A stretch of DNA of 64,000 nucleotides from Tsukamurella sputi (GTDB lineage: Bacteria; Actinomycetota; Actinomycetes; Mycobacteriales; Mycobacteriaceae). Positions 53,753-64,000 of the stretch are shown in pieces. Position 1 is the first letter of the stretch, and every line of letters begins with the position of its first letter. Below the pieces are notes generated by a model. The model did no database searches, had not been told where the DNA came from, and was given only the letters and a program-made list of their open reading frames with translations. The position numbers and the translations under genes were made by a program. The stretch is from assembly GCF_007858445.1 (NCBI RefSeq), contig NZ_VIGV01000001.1:1-64000 (forward strand), given 5' to 3'.

Positions 53753-54196
53753 TCAGCGCTGCAGCGGCGTCATCGTCCGCTGTGCGGTGGGGACGGCGAG
53801 CGCCAGCACGCCGCGCACGATCCCCTTGAAGACGTCGACGTTGTCGAAGTAGTCGCGCCAGAGCACGATCCGGCCGTCGCGCACGTCGAACCGGCCGCAC
53901 ACCCAGAACCGCACGTGCAGCGGGCCCACCCGCAGCTCGTCGATGCGCTCGGTGAGGACGAGGGCGCCGTCGGAGGCGATCGAGGTGACCTCGACGCCGA
54001 AACCGAGGCCGGGCCGCGCGAGCAGCCGGATCACGCTACCGGCGCGCCTCTTCCCGCGCAGGGTCGGAAGTCCCACGTTCGTGTAGACCACGTTCTCGTC
54101 GAAGGCGGCCACGGCCTCCTCGGCGCGACCGTCGGCCATGTCCGCGAGGAAGGTCAACACCGTCGCCTGTTCGTCCCGCACCACCGTGTCAGTCAT
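53753..54196 (-). CDS. Limonene-1,2-epoxide hydrolase family protein (EphG-like)
   Basis: A 147-aa epoxide hydrolase of the LEH fold. It has VLTERIDEL with the Arg-x-Asp pair and VLWRDYFDNVDVF with the second Asp, which together make the catalytic Arg-Asp-Asp set, plus VYTNVGLPTLRGKRR and RFWVCGRFDV as in M. tuberculosis EphG. The substrate is likely a lipid or sterol-type epoxide; not established. It ends 1 nt from the convergent kinase gene. Confidence 0.85.
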   Translation of the reverse strand: MTDTVVRDEQATVLTFLADMADGRAEEAVAAFDENVVYTNVGLPTLRGKRRAGSVIRLLARPGLGFGVEVTSIASDGALVLTERIDELRVGPLHVRFWVCGRFDVRDGRIVLWRDYFDNVDVFKGIVRGVLALAVPTAQRTMTPLQR

Positions 54197-54249
54197 GCGG
54201 CCGACGTTACCGCTGCGCGCCCGCCACGTCCTCCGCCCTGGGGCGGAAA

Positions 54250-57003
54250 CTAGCCGGAGTTGCGCAGCGCCGTGGCGAGGCCGTTCATCGTCAACAGGAT
54301 GCCGCGCTGCACCAGCGGATCCTCGTCGCCGGATCGGTATCTGCGCAGCAGCTCCACCTGCAGGTGATTGAGCGGCTCGAGGTACGGGAACCGGTTGAAC
54401 ACCGAGCGCTTGAGCGCGTGGTTGTCGGCCAGCAGGTCGTCGGTCTCGGTGATCGCGAAGTACATCTCGGTCGTCCGCCGGTGCTCGTCCGCGATCTTCC
54501 CGAAGACGCGCTCCCGCAGCGCCGGGTCCGGGACGAGGTCCGCGTATCGCGCGGCCAGTCCCAGATCCGATTTGGCCAGCACCTGAGCCATGTTGGAGAG
54601 CACGCTGCGGAAGAAGGGCCAGCGCCGGTACAGCTCACGGAGCTGCTGCAGCCGGGCCGGGTCTCCCCCGATCCACGTCTCGACGGCCGAACCCGTGCCG
54701 TAGAAGCCGGGCAGCATGACCCTCGAGAGCGACCACGCCATGACCCACGGGATGGCCCGCAGATCGGAGATCTTCGCCGTCTGCTTGCGGGAGCTGGGCC
54801 GCGAACCGATGTTCAGCGCGCCGATCTCCGCCACCGGGGTGGAGGTGGTGAAGTACTCGACGAATCCGTCGGTGCGGTGCACGAGGTCGCCGTACGCCTC
54901 ACGGGCGAGCGCCGCCAGCTCGTCGAGCACGGCGTAGGCCTCGTCGGCGTCGTCGCCGAGGCCCTCGACGTCGAGCAACGAGGATTCCAGCGTCGCCGCT
55001 ACGAGCGATTCCAGGTTGCGGACGGCCAGCGCCGGCTCGGCGTACTTCGCCGCGATGATCTCGCCCTGTTCGGTGAGCCGGAGCGAGCCTCGGACCGCTC
55101 CCGGCGGCTGCGCGAGGATCGCGTCGTAGCTGGGCCCGCCGCCGCGACCCACGGTGCCGCCGCGACCGTGGAAGAGCCGCAGGGTGATTCCCGCCTCACG
55201 CGCCATCGCGACCAGATCGAGTTCCGCCCGGTACAGCGCCCAGTTGGCGGCGAGATAGCCGCCGTCCTTGTTGGAGTCGCTGTAGCCCAGCATGATCTCC
55301 TGCAGGCCGCCCTTGCCGTCCACCAACGAGCGGTAGACCGGCACCGCCAGCGCGGCGCGCATGGTGGCCGCGCCCTGCTGGAGGTCCTCGATGGTCTCGA
55401 AGAGCGGCACGATGTTCACCGGGCACTGCGCCGCGCCGTCGGTGTCCGGCCGCAGCAGGCCCGCCTCCTTGAGCAGCACCGCCGCCTCGAGCAGGTCCGA
55501 GACCGACGTGCACATGGAGATGATGTAGTTCGGGATCGCCCCGGCGCCCAGTGACTGCACCGCGTGCGCCGCGGCGCGGACGACGCCGAGTTCCTTGGTG
55601 GTCTGTTCGGAGAAGTCGGCGCCCGGTCCGACGAGCGGGCGGCGCAGCCGCAGTTCGTCGCTCAGGAGGCGCACGCGCTCGTCCTCGTCGAGCGAGGCGT
55701 AGGCGGGATGCACGCCGGCCCACGCGAAGAGCTCCGCGATCGTCTCCTCGTGCACGTCGGAGTTCTGCCGCATGTCGAGCCCGGAGAGGTGGAACCCGAA
55801 GGTGTTCACGGCCTCGCGCAGATCCTGGAGCCGGTCGTCGGCGATCAGGCCGTCGCCGCCCGCGCGCAGCGAGGCGTCCACCACGCCGAGATCCGCCAGC
55901 AGTTCCGACGGTGCGCCGTAGGCCCGCGCCCCGATGTCCGTGCGCGCGTCCAGAGGCTCGTCGAGCAGGGCGTCGGCGGTCGCGGTGAGGCGGCCCCGGA
56001 TGCCGTGGAGGGCGCGCCGGTAGGGCTCGTCGGCCCGCTTGGGCGAGTCGTCCCACGCGGCGAGCGCGAGCAGATCGTCGGAGACCGTGGTGAGGCGGGA
56101 ACTCAGGGCGAGTTCCCGCTCGAGCTGCAGGAGCTCGTCGAGGTAGTGCCCGAGCGCGGTGGCCGCCGCGCGGCGGGTGGCCATGGTGACCACGTCGGCG
56201 GTGACGTACGGATTGCCGTCCCGGTCGCCGCCGATCCACGAGCCCGGCCGGACGATCGGCTCGGGCAGCAACGGGGTGCCCGGGTACAGCGCGCGGAGCC
56301 GGGTCCGGGTCTCGCGGTTGATCGCGGGCATCACCCGCAGGAAGGCGGCGTCGAAGTAGCGCAGGCCGTTCTCGATCTCGTCCTGGATGCGCAGCCGCTC
56401 GAGCCGCACCAGAGCCGTGTCCCACAGCGTCAGGATCTGGCGCCGGAGCGCGACCTGCACCTGTTCCTCCTCGCGCGCGTCGAGCTGGGTGCGGTCGCGG
56501 TAGCGCATGAGCTCGGTGATCCGGTGCTGGGTGTCGAAGACGGTGCGCCGGCGGGTCTCGGTCGGATGGGCGGTGATCACCGGCACGACCAGCGCGTGGC
56601 GCAGGGCGGCGGCCACGTCGGCACCGTCGAGCTCCGCGCCCTCCAACAGCTCGTACGTGTGGGCCAGCGACGACGCCTGGGGCGGTTCACCGGCCCGGAT
56701 GTGGATCGCTCGGCGGCGCTCGCGGTGCAGGTCCTCGGCGAGATTCGCGAGCAGGGCGAAGTGCGAGAAGGCGCGGATCACGGGGATCGCCTCCGCGGTG
56801 GGCACATCGGCGAAGAGCGCCGCGAGTTGCTCGCGGTCGAGTTCGGAGCGGCGGACGGCGAAGGACTCCTGCCTGGCCCGTTCGACGAGGTCGAAGATCT
56901 GCGGTCCCGCCTGTTCGCGGACGGTGTCGCCGAGGATCCCGCCGAGCAGCCGAATGTCGTCGCGGAGGGGTTCGGTGGCGGCGCGCGCTGGCTCACTGGT
57001 CAT
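54250..57003 (-). CDS. ppc: Phosphoenolpyruvate carboxylase
   Basis: A 917-aa enzyme that carboxylates PEP to oxaloacetate, refilling the TCA cycle. Catalytic motifs: [56 protein letters not shown], and the C-terminal [12 protein letters not shown]. The Gly-rich active-site loop and the His residues are intact. The ATG at 57003 follows the conserved start. It is a single gene in the glycolytic region between the epoxide hydrolase and secG. Confidence 0.97.
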   Translation of the reverse strand: MTSEPARAATEPLRDDIRLLGGILGDTVREQAGPQIFDLVERARQESFAVRRSELDREQLAALFADVPTAEAIPVIRAFSHFALLANLAEDLHRERRRAIHIRAGEPPQASSLAHTYELLEGAELDGADVAAALRHALVVPVITAHPTETRRRTVFDTQHRITELMRYRDRTQLDAREEEQVQVALRRQILTLWDTALVRLERLRIQDEIENGLRYFDAAFLRVMPAINRETRTRLRALYPGTPLLPEPIVRPGSWIGGDRDGNPYVTADVVTMATRRAAATALGHYLDELLQLERELALSSRLTTVSDDLLALAAWDDSPKRADEPYRRALHGIRGRLTATADALLDEPLDARTDIGARAYGAPSELLADLGVVDASLRAGGDGLIADDRLQDLREAVNTFGFHLSGLDMRQNSDVHEETIAELFAWAGVHPAYASLDEDERVRLLSDELRLRRPLVGPGADFSEQTTKELGVVRAAAHAVQSLGAGAIPNYIISMCTSVSDLLEAAVLLKEAGLLRPDTDGAAQCPVNIVPLFETIEDLQQGAATMRAALAVPVYRSLVDGKGGLQEIMLGYSDSNKDGGYLAANWALYRAELDLVAMAREAGITLRLFHGRGGTVGRGGGPSYDAILAQPPGAVRGSLRLTEQGEIIAAKYAEPALAVRNLESLVAATLESSLLDVEGLGDDADEAYAVLDELAALAREAYGDLVHRTDGFVEYFTTSTPVAEIGALNIGSRPSSRKQTAKISDLRAIPWVMAWSLSRVMLPGFYGTGSAVETWIGGDPARLQQLRELYRRWPFFRSVLSNMAQVLAKSDLGLAARYADLVPDPALRERVFGKIADEHRRTTEMYFAITETDDLLADNHALKRSVFNRFPYLEPLNHLQVELLRRYRSGDEDPLVQRGILLTMNGLATALRNSG

Positions 57004-57089
57004 GCTGGGCAGTATCCCCTGCCCCCTGCTCAGATTTCGAGGTCGCCGCTCATATGGGCGTTTGACCGGCGGTCCCCGGCAACGACGAA

Positions 57090-57120
57090 GGCGCCCCGAA
57101 CCCTGTGGGTTCGAGGCGCC
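57090..57120. terminator. Hairpin after secG
   Basis: GGCGCC-CC-GAACCC (57090-57103), TGT loop, GGGTTC-GA-GGCGCC (57107-57120): two 6-bp stems with an internal C/A mismatch bulge. It lies just after the secG stop on the minus strand and upstream of ppc. Confidence 0.7.
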
Positions 57121-57142
57121 TCGTTGCGTCTGAGAGCGACGT

Positions 57143-57388
57143 CTAGGACGTCAGCTTGATGCTGAGCGTCACGCCGATGATGCACACCGCCCAGATGATG
57201 CCGACGAAGATCGTCACCCGGTCGAGGTTCTTCTCCACCACCGACGAACCCGAGAGCGACGACTGCACGCCACCGCCGAACAGCGACGACAGGCCGCCGC
57301 CCTTACCGCGGTGGAGCAGCACGAGCACCACCAGCAGCAGGCTCAGCACGAGGATGGCGATCTTCAGCACCAGCTGCAATGTTTCCAC
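57143..57388 (-). CDS. secG: Preprotein translocase subunit SecG
   Basis: An 81-aa inner-membrane protein of the SecYEG translocon with two transmembrane helices ([20 protein letters not shown] and [20 protein letters not shown]) and the conserved cytosolic [13 protein letters not shown] loop. The start is GTG at 57388. It is downstream of tpiA on the same strand, but the tandem repeats lie between them. Confidence 0.95.
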   Translation of the reverse strand: METLQLVLKIAILVLSLLLVVLVLLHRGKGGGLSSLFGGGVQSSLSGSSVVEKNLDRVTIFVGIIWAVCIIGVTLSIKLTS

Positions 57389-57449
57389 GAGGATCCAGTG
57401 TACCTTCCGGTCGACGTCGGTCGTTCAAGGGCGTTCGGGCGCGCCGTAC

Positions 57450-57528
57450 CTACAGCGGCCCGGCCGGCCACTCCGTTCCTACAGCGGCCCGGCCGGCCAC
57501 TCCGTTCTTACAGCGGCCCGCCGGCCGC
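57450..57528. repeat. Tandem copies of the tpiA 3' end
   Basis: Two exact 29-bp units (57450-57478 and 57479-57507) precede a third, degenerate copy (57508-57528) that is the actual end of tpiA. On the minus strand each unit carries GGCCGGCCGGGCCGCTGTA plus G, i.e. the last ~20 nt of tpiA with one extra C and a TAG instead of TAA. The core is partly self-complementary. Confidence 0.85.
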
Positions 57529-58290
57529 GATCGCGCTGAGCGCGGCGAACTCGTCGGGCTTGAGCGACGCGCCGCCCACGAGACCACCGTCGACATCGGG
57601 CTGCGCGACGAGCTCGCCCACGTTCTTACTGGACACCGAGCCGCCGTACAGCACCCGGATCCCCGCCGCGACCTCGGCACCCCCGAGCTCCGCGATGGTG
57701 GCGCGCACCGCGGCGCACACCTCCTGCGCGTCCTGCGGGGTGGCCACCTTGCCGGTGCCGATGGCCCACACGGGCTCGTAGGCGATGACCGTCTTGGACA
57801 GGTCCTCGGCGCTGAGCCCGGACAGCGAGCCCTTGAGCTGCTCGACGTTGTACTCGACCTGGGTGCCCTGCTCCCGGATGTCGAGTCCCTCGCCGATGCA
57901 GACGATCGGCGTCAGGCCGTGCCGCAGCGCCGCCTTGGTCTTGGCGAGCACGGTCTCGTTCGTCTCACCGTGGATCGTGCGGCGTTCGCTGTGCCCGACC
58001 ACCACGAAGGTGCAGCCCAGCTTGGCGAGGAAGGCGCCCGAGATGTCGCCGGTGTAGGCGCCGGAGTCGTGCGGCGAGAGGTCCTGCGCGCCGTAGGTGA
58101 TCTTGAGGTCGTCACCGTCGACGGCCGTCTGCACCGACCGCAGGTCGGTGAACGGCGGGATCACCGTGACATCGACGTGCGCGAAGTACTTGTCCGGCAG
58201 TGCGAAGGCCAGCTTCTGCACCACCGCGATCGCCTCGAGGTGGTTGAGGTTCATCTTCCAGTTGCCGGCGATGAGCGGCTTACGGCTCAT
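57508..58290 (-). CDS. tpiA: Triosephosphate isomerase
   Basis: A 260-aa glycolytic enzyme. Motifs: IAGNWKMNL (Lys), VVVGHSERR (His), [13 protein letters not shown] (Glu) and the phosphate loop [12 protein letters not shown]. The ATG overlaps the pgk stop by 4 nt, so it is coupled to gap-pgk. The C-terminal coding end is the template of the tandem repeats that follow. Confidence 0.97.
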   Translation of the reverse strand: MSRKPLIAGNWKMNLNHLEAIAVVQKLAFALPDKYFAHVDVTVIPPFTDLRSVQTAVDGDDLKITYGAQDLSPHDSGAYTGDISGAFLAKLGCTFVVVGHSERRTIHGETNETVLAKTKAALRHGLTPIVCIGEGLDIREQGTQVEYNVEQLKGSLSGLSAEDLSKTVIAYEPVWAIGTGKVATPQDAQEVCAAVRATIAELGGAEVAAGIRVLYGGSVSSKNVGELVAQPDVDGGLVGGASLKPDEFAALSAIAAGGPL

Positions 58291-59524
58291 GCGTCACCCC
58301 TTTCGAGCACCTTCAGGCCCGGGAGCTCCTTGCCCTCGAGGTACTCCAAGGATGCCCCGCCGCCCGTGGAGATGTGGCTGAAACCGTCCTCGTCGAGGCC
58401 CAGCGTGCGCACAGCCGCGGCCGAGTCGCCGCCGCCGACCACGGTGAAAGCCCCGTTCGACGTGGCCTTGATGACGGACTCGGCGACGGCCTTGGTGCCC
58501 GCGGCGAAGGCCGGGAACTCGAAGACACCCATGGGGCCGTTCCAGAACACCGTCTTGGCCTGCGTGAGCACGGCACCGAAGCGCTGCGCCGACTCGGGAC
58601 CGATGTCGAGGCCCATCCAGCCGTCCTCGATGGCGTCGGCCGCGACCGTCTTCGACGCGGCATCGGCGGCGAAGGCGTCCGCGACCACCACGTCGACGGG
58701 CAGGTGCAGCACGTCGCCGAACTCCTCGAGCAACTGCTTGCAGGTCTCGATCTGATCCTCCTGCAGCAGCGAGGTGCCCACCGAGTAGCCCTGCGCCGCG
58801 AGGAAGGTGAAGGCCATACCGCCGCCGATGACGAGCGTGTCGACCTTCGGCGCCAGCGCGCGGATCACGCCCAGCTTGTCGGAGACCTTCGAGCCGCCGA
58901 GAACCACGGCGTAGGGCCGCGACGGGTTCTCGGTCAGCTGCGCGAGCACCCGCACCTCCGCGTCGACGAGGCCGCCGGCGTAGGCCGGGAGCAGCTTCGC
59001 CACATCGAAGACCGACGCCTGCTTGCGGTGCACGACGCCGAAACCGTCGGAGACGAAGGCGCCCTCACCGACGTGCGAGGAGACGTCGACGAGCTCGGCG
59101 AGGTCGCGGGCGAGCGCCTCACGCTCGGCGTCGTCCTTGCTGGTCTCGCGGGCGTCGAAGCGGACGTTCTCGAGGAGCAGGACGTCACCGTCGGTGAGGC
59201 CCTCGGCGCGCGCGAGGGCGTCCTGGCCCACGACGTCGCCCGCGAGCTGGACGTTGCGGCCCAGGCGCTCCCTCAGCTCCTTCGCGACGGGCGCGAGCGA
59301 GAACTTCGGGTCGGGCTCGCCCTTCGGGCGGCCGAGGTGCGCGGCCACGATCACCTTGGCGCCGGCTTCGGCGAGAGCCTTGAGCGTGGGCACCGAGGCG
59401 ATGATGCGACCGGCGTCGGTGATGACGCCGGCATCGTCGAGCGGCACGTTCAGGTCGCTGCGGACCAGGACGGTGCGTCCCTCGACGCCCTCGGACAGCA
59501 GGTCGGAAAGAGTGGAAACGGTCA

Positions 59525-59525
<1 letters not shown>
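58287..59525 (-). CDS. pgk: Phosphoglycerate kinase
   Basis: A 412-aa two-domain glycolytic kinase. The N-terminal [10 protein letters not shown] and HLGRPKG bind the substrate; the nucleotide domain has [13 protein letters not shown] and [14 protein letters not shown], and [17 protein letters not shown]. The ATG overlaps the gap stop by one base, and tpiA starts within its stop. Confidence 0.97.
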
Positions 59526-60637
<1,112 letters not shown>

Positions 60638-60680
60638 TCATGCCCGGTTACTCGGCTTTCGCGTGCAGCGCGGGCGCTCG

Positions 60681-61664
60681 TCAGCCCTCGTCGAGCATGT
60701 CCGCGGTGACGGCGGACTCGGTGTCCGGGACACCGTCGGCGGCGGCACGCTTGTCCGCCATGGAGAGCAGGCGCCGGATCCGGCCGGCGACCGCGTCCTT
60801 GGTCATGGGCGGGTCGGCGAGCTGGCCGAGTTCCTCGAGCGAGGCCTGACGGTGCTGCACTCGCAGCGAGCCCGCCTGAGCCAGGTGATCGGGGACGTCG
60901 GGGCCGAGGATCTCGAGCGCCCGCTCGACGCGCGCGGCGGCCGCGACCGCGGCTCGCGCGGAGCGGCGGAGGTTGGCGTCGTCGAAGTTGGCCAGACGGT
61001 TCGCAGTGGCCCGGACCTCGCGCCGCATGCGGCGCTCCTCCCAGACGAGACGGGTGTCGTTGGCGCCCATGCGGGTCAGCAACGCGCCGATCGCCTCTCC
61101 GTCGCGGACGACCACGCGATCCGCCCCGCGGACCTCGCGCGCCTTCGCGGTGACACCGAGCCTGCGCGCGCACCCGACGAGCGCGAGGGCCACCTCCGGC
61201 CCCGGGCAGGAGACCTCGAGCGCGCTGGAACGTCCGGGTTCGGTGAGCGAGCCGTGCGCCAGGAAGGCTCCGCGCCACGCCGCCTCCGCGTCGTGCACCG
61301 AGCCGCCGACGATCTGCGAGGGCAGCCCGACGACCGGGCGGCCGCGCATGTCGAGCAGGCCCGTCTGGCGCGCCAGCGCCTCGCCGTCCTTGACCACGCG
61401 GACGATGTACCGGGCGGCCTTGCGCAGCCCGCCCGCACTGAGCACGTGCACGTCCGAGTTGTAGCCGTACAGGTCGAGGATCTCCTTGCGAAGCCGCCGG
61501 GCCGTGATACCCGTGTCGACCTCGGCCTCCACGATCACGCGCCCGCCCTGGATGTGCAGCCCGCCGGCGAACCGGAGCAATGAGGCGACCTCGGCGCGGC
61601 GAGCGCTCACCTGGGTGATGGAGAGCCTGCTCAGCTCGTCCTTGACCTGGGATGTCAGCGCCAC
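60681..61664 (-). CDS. whiA: WhiA sporulation/cell-division type regulator
   Basis: A 327-aa DNA-binding protein of the homing-endonuclease-like WhiA family. N-terminal blocks: [30 protein letters not shown] and [18 protein letters not shown]; the C-terminal HTH is around [26 protein letters not shown]. The start is GTG at 61664 with AGGAGGGG upstream. In non-sporulating actinobacteria it takes part in division and growth control. It follows yvcK and rapZ, the conserved cluster. Confidence 0.95.
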   Translation of the reverse strand: MALTSQVKDELSRLSITQVSARRAEVASLLRFAGGLHIQGGRVIVEAEVDTGITARRLRKEILDLYGYNSDVHVLSAGGLRKAARYIVRVVKDGEALARQTGLLDMRGRPVVGLPSQIVGGSVHDAEAAWRGAFLAHGSLTEPGRSSALEVSCPGPEVALALVGCARRLGVTAKAREVRGADRVVVRDGEAIGALLTRMGANDTRLVWEERRMRREVRATANRLANFDDANLRRSARAAVAAAARVERALEILGPDVPDHLAQAGSLRVQHRQASLEELGQLADPPMTKDAVAGRIRRLLSMADKRAAADGVPDTESAVTADMLDEG

Positions 61665-61721
61665 AGCGGGCCCCTCCTAGGGATACATCGACTACATCGG
61701 GCGGGAAACGGGAAAGGTTGC

Positions 61722-62684
61722 CTATTCGCGGTCCGAGAGTTCACTGTAGGCCACTTTCTCGATCGCGGCTGCCAGTGCCTCGGGGTCGTGCTGGTGGGTG
61801 CCGGGCACGCCGACATCCACGAAATGGGGCGTCGCACCCAGGAGCGCGGTAGCGCGGACGAGGTGCTCGCGCTCGGTGCCGGGCGGCACGGTCCGGGCGT
61901 CGACGATGACATCATCGAAGCGGAGTCCGTCGGCGTGCGCGGCGAGCACGTGCAGGTGCCGCTCGGGCGAGTACCCACCCGTCTCCTCCGGCTCCGGTGC
62001 GAGGTTGAGGATCAGGACCCGCCGCGCGGGAGTGCGGCGCAGCGCATCCACCTGCTCGGGCACCAGCACGTGCGGGATGACGGAGCTGAACCACGACCCC
62101 GGCCCCAGGGTCACCACGTCGGCGTTCATGATCGCCTCGACCGCGTCCACGCAGGCGCGAGGATGGGCGGGAAGCAACCGGACCCGACGCACCTGCCCCG
62201 GCGTGACCGCCACGGCGACCTGACCGCGGATCACCCGGGAGAGCCGGGGATCGTCCTCGAGCCCGGTCACGTCGGCCTCGATCCGCAAGGGCCCCGGCAC
62301 CATCGGCAGCACGCGGCCCTGCACGCCGAACCGGTCGACGATCGCATCGAGCGCGTCGACGGGGTCCCCGAGCACCTCGCACAGGCCGGCCAGCAGCAGA
62401 TTCCCGACGGGATGCCCCGCCATCGCACCGCCACCACCGAAGCGGTGCTGCAGGATTCCCGCCCAGAACTCGCCGCGATCGTCGTCGGGCATGAGGGCGG
62501 CGAGCGCCATGCGCAGGTCCCCCGGCGGGATGATGCCGAGTTCGTTGCGCAACCGGCCCGACGAGCCGCCGTCATCGGCGACGGTGACGATGGCCGTGAT
62601 CTCCGCCTCCAGGGCGCGTCCGGCGCGCAGCGTCGCGAACAACCCGTGGCCGCCTCCGAGCGAGGCGAGCTTCAACCGCCTCAT
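61722..62684 (-). CDS. yvcK: YvcK/CofD-like gluconeogenesis factor
   Basis: A 320-aa UDP-sugar-binding protein of the YvcK family (M. tuberculosis Rv1422 type, linked to cell-wall synthesis). It has LGGGHGLFATLRAG at the start, VTVADDGGSSGRLRNELGI, HPVGNLLLAGLCEVLGD, LGPGSWFSSVIPHVLVP and VDARTVPPGTEREHL. The ATG at 62684 overlaps the rapZ stop by 4 nt; a longer frame is ignored for that reason. Part of rapZ-yvcK-whiA. Confidence 0.94.
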   Translation of the reverse strand: MRRLKLASLGGGHGLFATLRAGRALEAEITAIVTVADDGGSSGRLRNELGIIPPGDLRMALAALMPDDDRGEFWAGILQHRFGGGGAMAGHPVGNLLLAGLCEVLGDPVDALDAIVDRFGVQGRVLPMVPGPLRIEADVTGLEDDPRLSRVIRGQVAVAVTPGQVRRVRLLPAHPRACVDAVEAIMNADVVTLGPGSWFSSVIPHVLVPEQVDALRRTPARRVLILNLAPEPEETGGYSPERHLHVLAAHADGLRFDDVIVDARTVPPGTEREHLVRATALLGATPHFVDVGVPGTHQHDPEALAAAIEKVAYSELSDRE

Positions 62685-63610
62685 TCGAGCCCCAGATCCC
62701 GATGCGCGGCACGGACTTCGATGCCCGGCCGACCCTCGAGCCGGCGCACCAGCTCCTCGGTCATGGCGACGCTGCGGTGCTTGCCGCCCGTGCAACCGAT
62801 CCCGACGGTGAGGTACGTCTTACCCTCGCGCCGGTAGCCCGCGAGGAGCGGGTCCAGCAGTTGCGCGTAGGTGTCGAGGAAGTCCGACGCGCCCGGCTGC
62901 CCCAGCACGTACCCGGAGACCTCCGCGGTGAGGCCGTTGAGCGGCCGGAGTTCCGGCACCCAGAAGGGGTTCGGGAGGAAGCGCACGTCGAGCACCATGT
63001 CGGCGTCGAGCAGGATCCCGTTCTTGAAGCCGAAGGACTCCACGGTCACGGTGATCGTGCCGGATCGCAGAGTGCGGAAGGAGTTCTCGATCGTCTCGCG
63101 CAGCCGCGCGACCGAGAGCGCCGAGGTGTCCAGCACCAGGTCCGCGGTCGAGCGGATGGGCTGCAGGATCCGGCGTTCAGCGGCGATGCCCTCGGCGAGC
63201 GTGCCGCTGCCCTGCAACGGATGTTTGCGCCGCACCTGTTCGAACCGGCGGATCAGCGTCTCGTCGGAGGCGTCGAGGAAGAGCACCCGCGGCTCGATGT
63301 CCTTCTCCGCCAGCTCCCGGCGGATGTTCGCGAAGTCACCGGTGAAGGTGCGGCTGCGCACGTCGGTCACGATGCACAGGCGGTGGATCCGCGACTCGTC
63401 GGCGAGCGAGATGTCCACCATGTTGCTGATGAGGGCGGGCGGCAGATTGTCGGCGACGTACCAGCCGAGATCCTCGAGCACCTTGGCCGCGGTGCCGCGC
63501 CCCGCGCCGGACAGGCCGGTCACGAGGAGCACGTCCATCGGACCGTCGCTGCGGTGTTCGCCGACGGTCCGTTCGTCGGCTCCGCTGTCCGGATTCCCGG
63601 TCGGGCGCAC
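62681..63610 (-). CDS. rapZ: RapZ/YvcJ nucleotide-binding protein
   Basis: A 309-aa GTPase/ATPase-type protein. The P-loop is GLSGAGRGTA, with Arg in place of the usual Lys, and the Walker-B-like region is VADNLPPALI; the C-terminal GIGCTGGKHRSVAMTEEL is diagnostic of RapZ. The Arg variant occurs in actinobacterial homologues and is not a defect. The start is GTG at 63610 with GGAGGAGGGG; a Met at residue 25 is an alternative. It leads the rapZ-yvcK-whiA cluster; uvrC may lie upstream outside the window. Confidence 0.94.
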   Translation of the reverse strand: MRPTGNPDSGADERTVGEHRSDGPMDVLLVTGLSGAGRGTAAKVLEDLGWYVADNLPPALISNMVDISLADESRIHRLCIVTDVRSRTFTGDFANIRRELAEKDIEPRVLFLDASDETLIRRFEQVRRKHPLQGSGTLAEGIAAERRILQPIRSTADLVLDTSALSVARLRETIENSFRTLRSGTITVTVESFGFKNGILLDADMVLDVRFLPNPFWVPELRPLNGLTAEVSGYVLGQPGASDFLDTYAQLLDPLLAGYRREGKTYLTVGIGCTGGKHRSVAMTEELVRRLEGRPGIEVRAAHRDLGLE

Positions 63611-63710
63611 GGCCCCTCCTCCTCGCTCGTCGGTACCGCTTCAGGGTAGCCATCGCCGACGGTTCCCGCGGGGCTCTGGGCAGGGCGCCCCGCAGCATCC
63701 GAGCACCGCC

Positions 63711-63716
63711 TAGAGT
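63711..63716 (+). promoter_or_regulatory. Possible -10 element for leaderless VanY-like gene
   Basis: TAGAGT ends about 8 nt before the GTG start of the VanY-like gene, the spacing expected when transcription begins at the start codon itself. No Shine-Dalgarno motif is present in between. Confidence 0.4.
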
Positions 63717-63724
63717 CGTCCGGT

Positions 63725-64000
63725 GTGTCCGTTCCCCGCACCGTCGTCCTGACCGCTGCAACCCTCGCCGTCGCCGCGTCCGCGCTGGTCGCCCCGGCGG
63801 CCTCGGCGGAGACGGCGCCGGGCACCGCCGGGCTCGAACCGGCCCTGGCGGAGGCGTACTCGTCGGCGTACCGGGCCGCCGCCGCGAACGGGGTGGTGCT
63901 CAGCATCACGTCCGGCAAGCGCTCGTGGTCCGAGCAGCAGTGGCTGTGGGAGGACGGGATCGCGCGGTACGGCTCCCCCGCGGCGGCGCGACGGTGGGTA
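63725..64000 (+). CDS. Secreted VanY-like D-alanyl-D-alanine carboxypeptidase (5' part)
   Basis: The first 92 codons of a gene that runs out of the window. A signal peptide (RTVVLTAATLAVAASALVAPAASA) is followed by a segment LSITSGKRSWSEQQWLWEDGI and YGSPAAARRW, as in M15/VanY peptidases that trim peptidoglycan stem peptides; the zinc ligands lie beyond the edge. The GTG at 63725 has a TAGAGT hexamer just upstream and no ribosome binding site, so it may be leaderless. Confidence 0.82.
   Translation, partial: MSVPRTVVLTAATLAVAASALVAPAASAETAPGTAGLEPALAEAYSSAYRAAAANGVVLSITSGKRSWSEQQWLWEDGIARYGSPAAARRWV

Noticed and set aside
57450-57507. Short tandem repeats considered as CRISPR-like
   Set aside because: There are only two exact adjacent units without spacers, and they copy the tpiA gene end; no cas genes are present.
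62681-63610. Arg in place of Lys in the RapZ P-loop as an inactivating change
   Set aside because: The same GLSGAGRGTA form is typical of actinobacterial homologues, so it is a lineage feature and not damage.

Overview
The window is about 70% GC and reads as chromosome of a mycolic-acid actinobacterium (Mycobacteriales), most likely Tsukamurella or a close relative. I infer this from the combination of MptB mannosyltransferase, EspC-like type VII secretion (ESX) genes, mycothiol-dependent enzyme families, WhiA/YvcK/RapZ, OpcA with Zwf, and a suf-mptB-ctaA-qor-ctaB-tkt-tal-zwf-opcA-pgl ... ppc-secG-tpi-pgk-gap-whiA-yvcK-rapZ order. This is the same backbone as the Mycobacterium tuberculosis Rv1420-Rv1466 region. 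The genus call is inference; no rRNA or marker search was possible.

Layout. 1-1538: lgt and the 5' part of pyk (minus strand), followed by a GT-C glycosyltransferase. 3193-5974: an overlapping operon of histidine kinase, response regulator and lycopene cyclase, meeting trxA tail to tail. 6442-20055: an accessory stretch with a lectin-LysM protein, a FadE with a KstR-like operator, a MarR regulator, a FadD, a small ribbon-helix-helix/VOC/methyltransferase operon, a MarR-GNAT fusion, MgtC, a TetR/membrane-protein pair, an orphan secreted protein, a DinB protein, and an ADH-MFS pair divergent from an XRE/MmyB regulator.

20171-26363: the complete SUF iron-sulfur assembly operon sufR-sufB-sufD-sufC-sufS-sufU-sufT (minus strand), ending in a clear terminator. 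26410-30164: a cassette of a tandem AsnC-type regulator, a DUF3100 membrane protein and an M20 amidohydrolase, placed between sufR and mptB, which are direct neighbours in M. tuberculosis. 30220-35037: mptB, an ABC transporter pair, heme A synthase and a small conserved protein. 35071-40313: a DHFR-like reductase, qor, an Old Yellow Enzyme with its TetR and twin operators, a mycothiol-type enzyme and ctaB. 40619-47034: transketolase, transaldolase, G6PDH, OpcA and 6-phosphogluconolactonase, i.e. the pentose phosphate operon.

47046-49776: a five-gene minus-strand operon that starts with a YbaB-like protein, an EspC-like ESX protein with a YxxxD signal, and a third ESX-like protein. The reading frame of the third is broken exactly at a G7 run that forms a textbook -1 slippery heptamer. 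A VOC protein and a GNAT follow. This is the most interesting locus here. 49859-54196: a membrane protein, a long-chain acyl-CoA dehydrogenase, a transmembrane Ser/Thr kinase and an EphG-like epoxide hydrolase. 54250-62681: ppc, secG, tpiA-pgk-gap and whiA-yvcK-rapZ. Just after tpiA the last ~20 nt of the gene, with its stop codon, are repeated twice more in tandem. The window closes inside a secreted VanY-like D,D-carboxypeptidase gene. No rRNA, tRNA, CRISPR array, transposase or phage gene was recognised.
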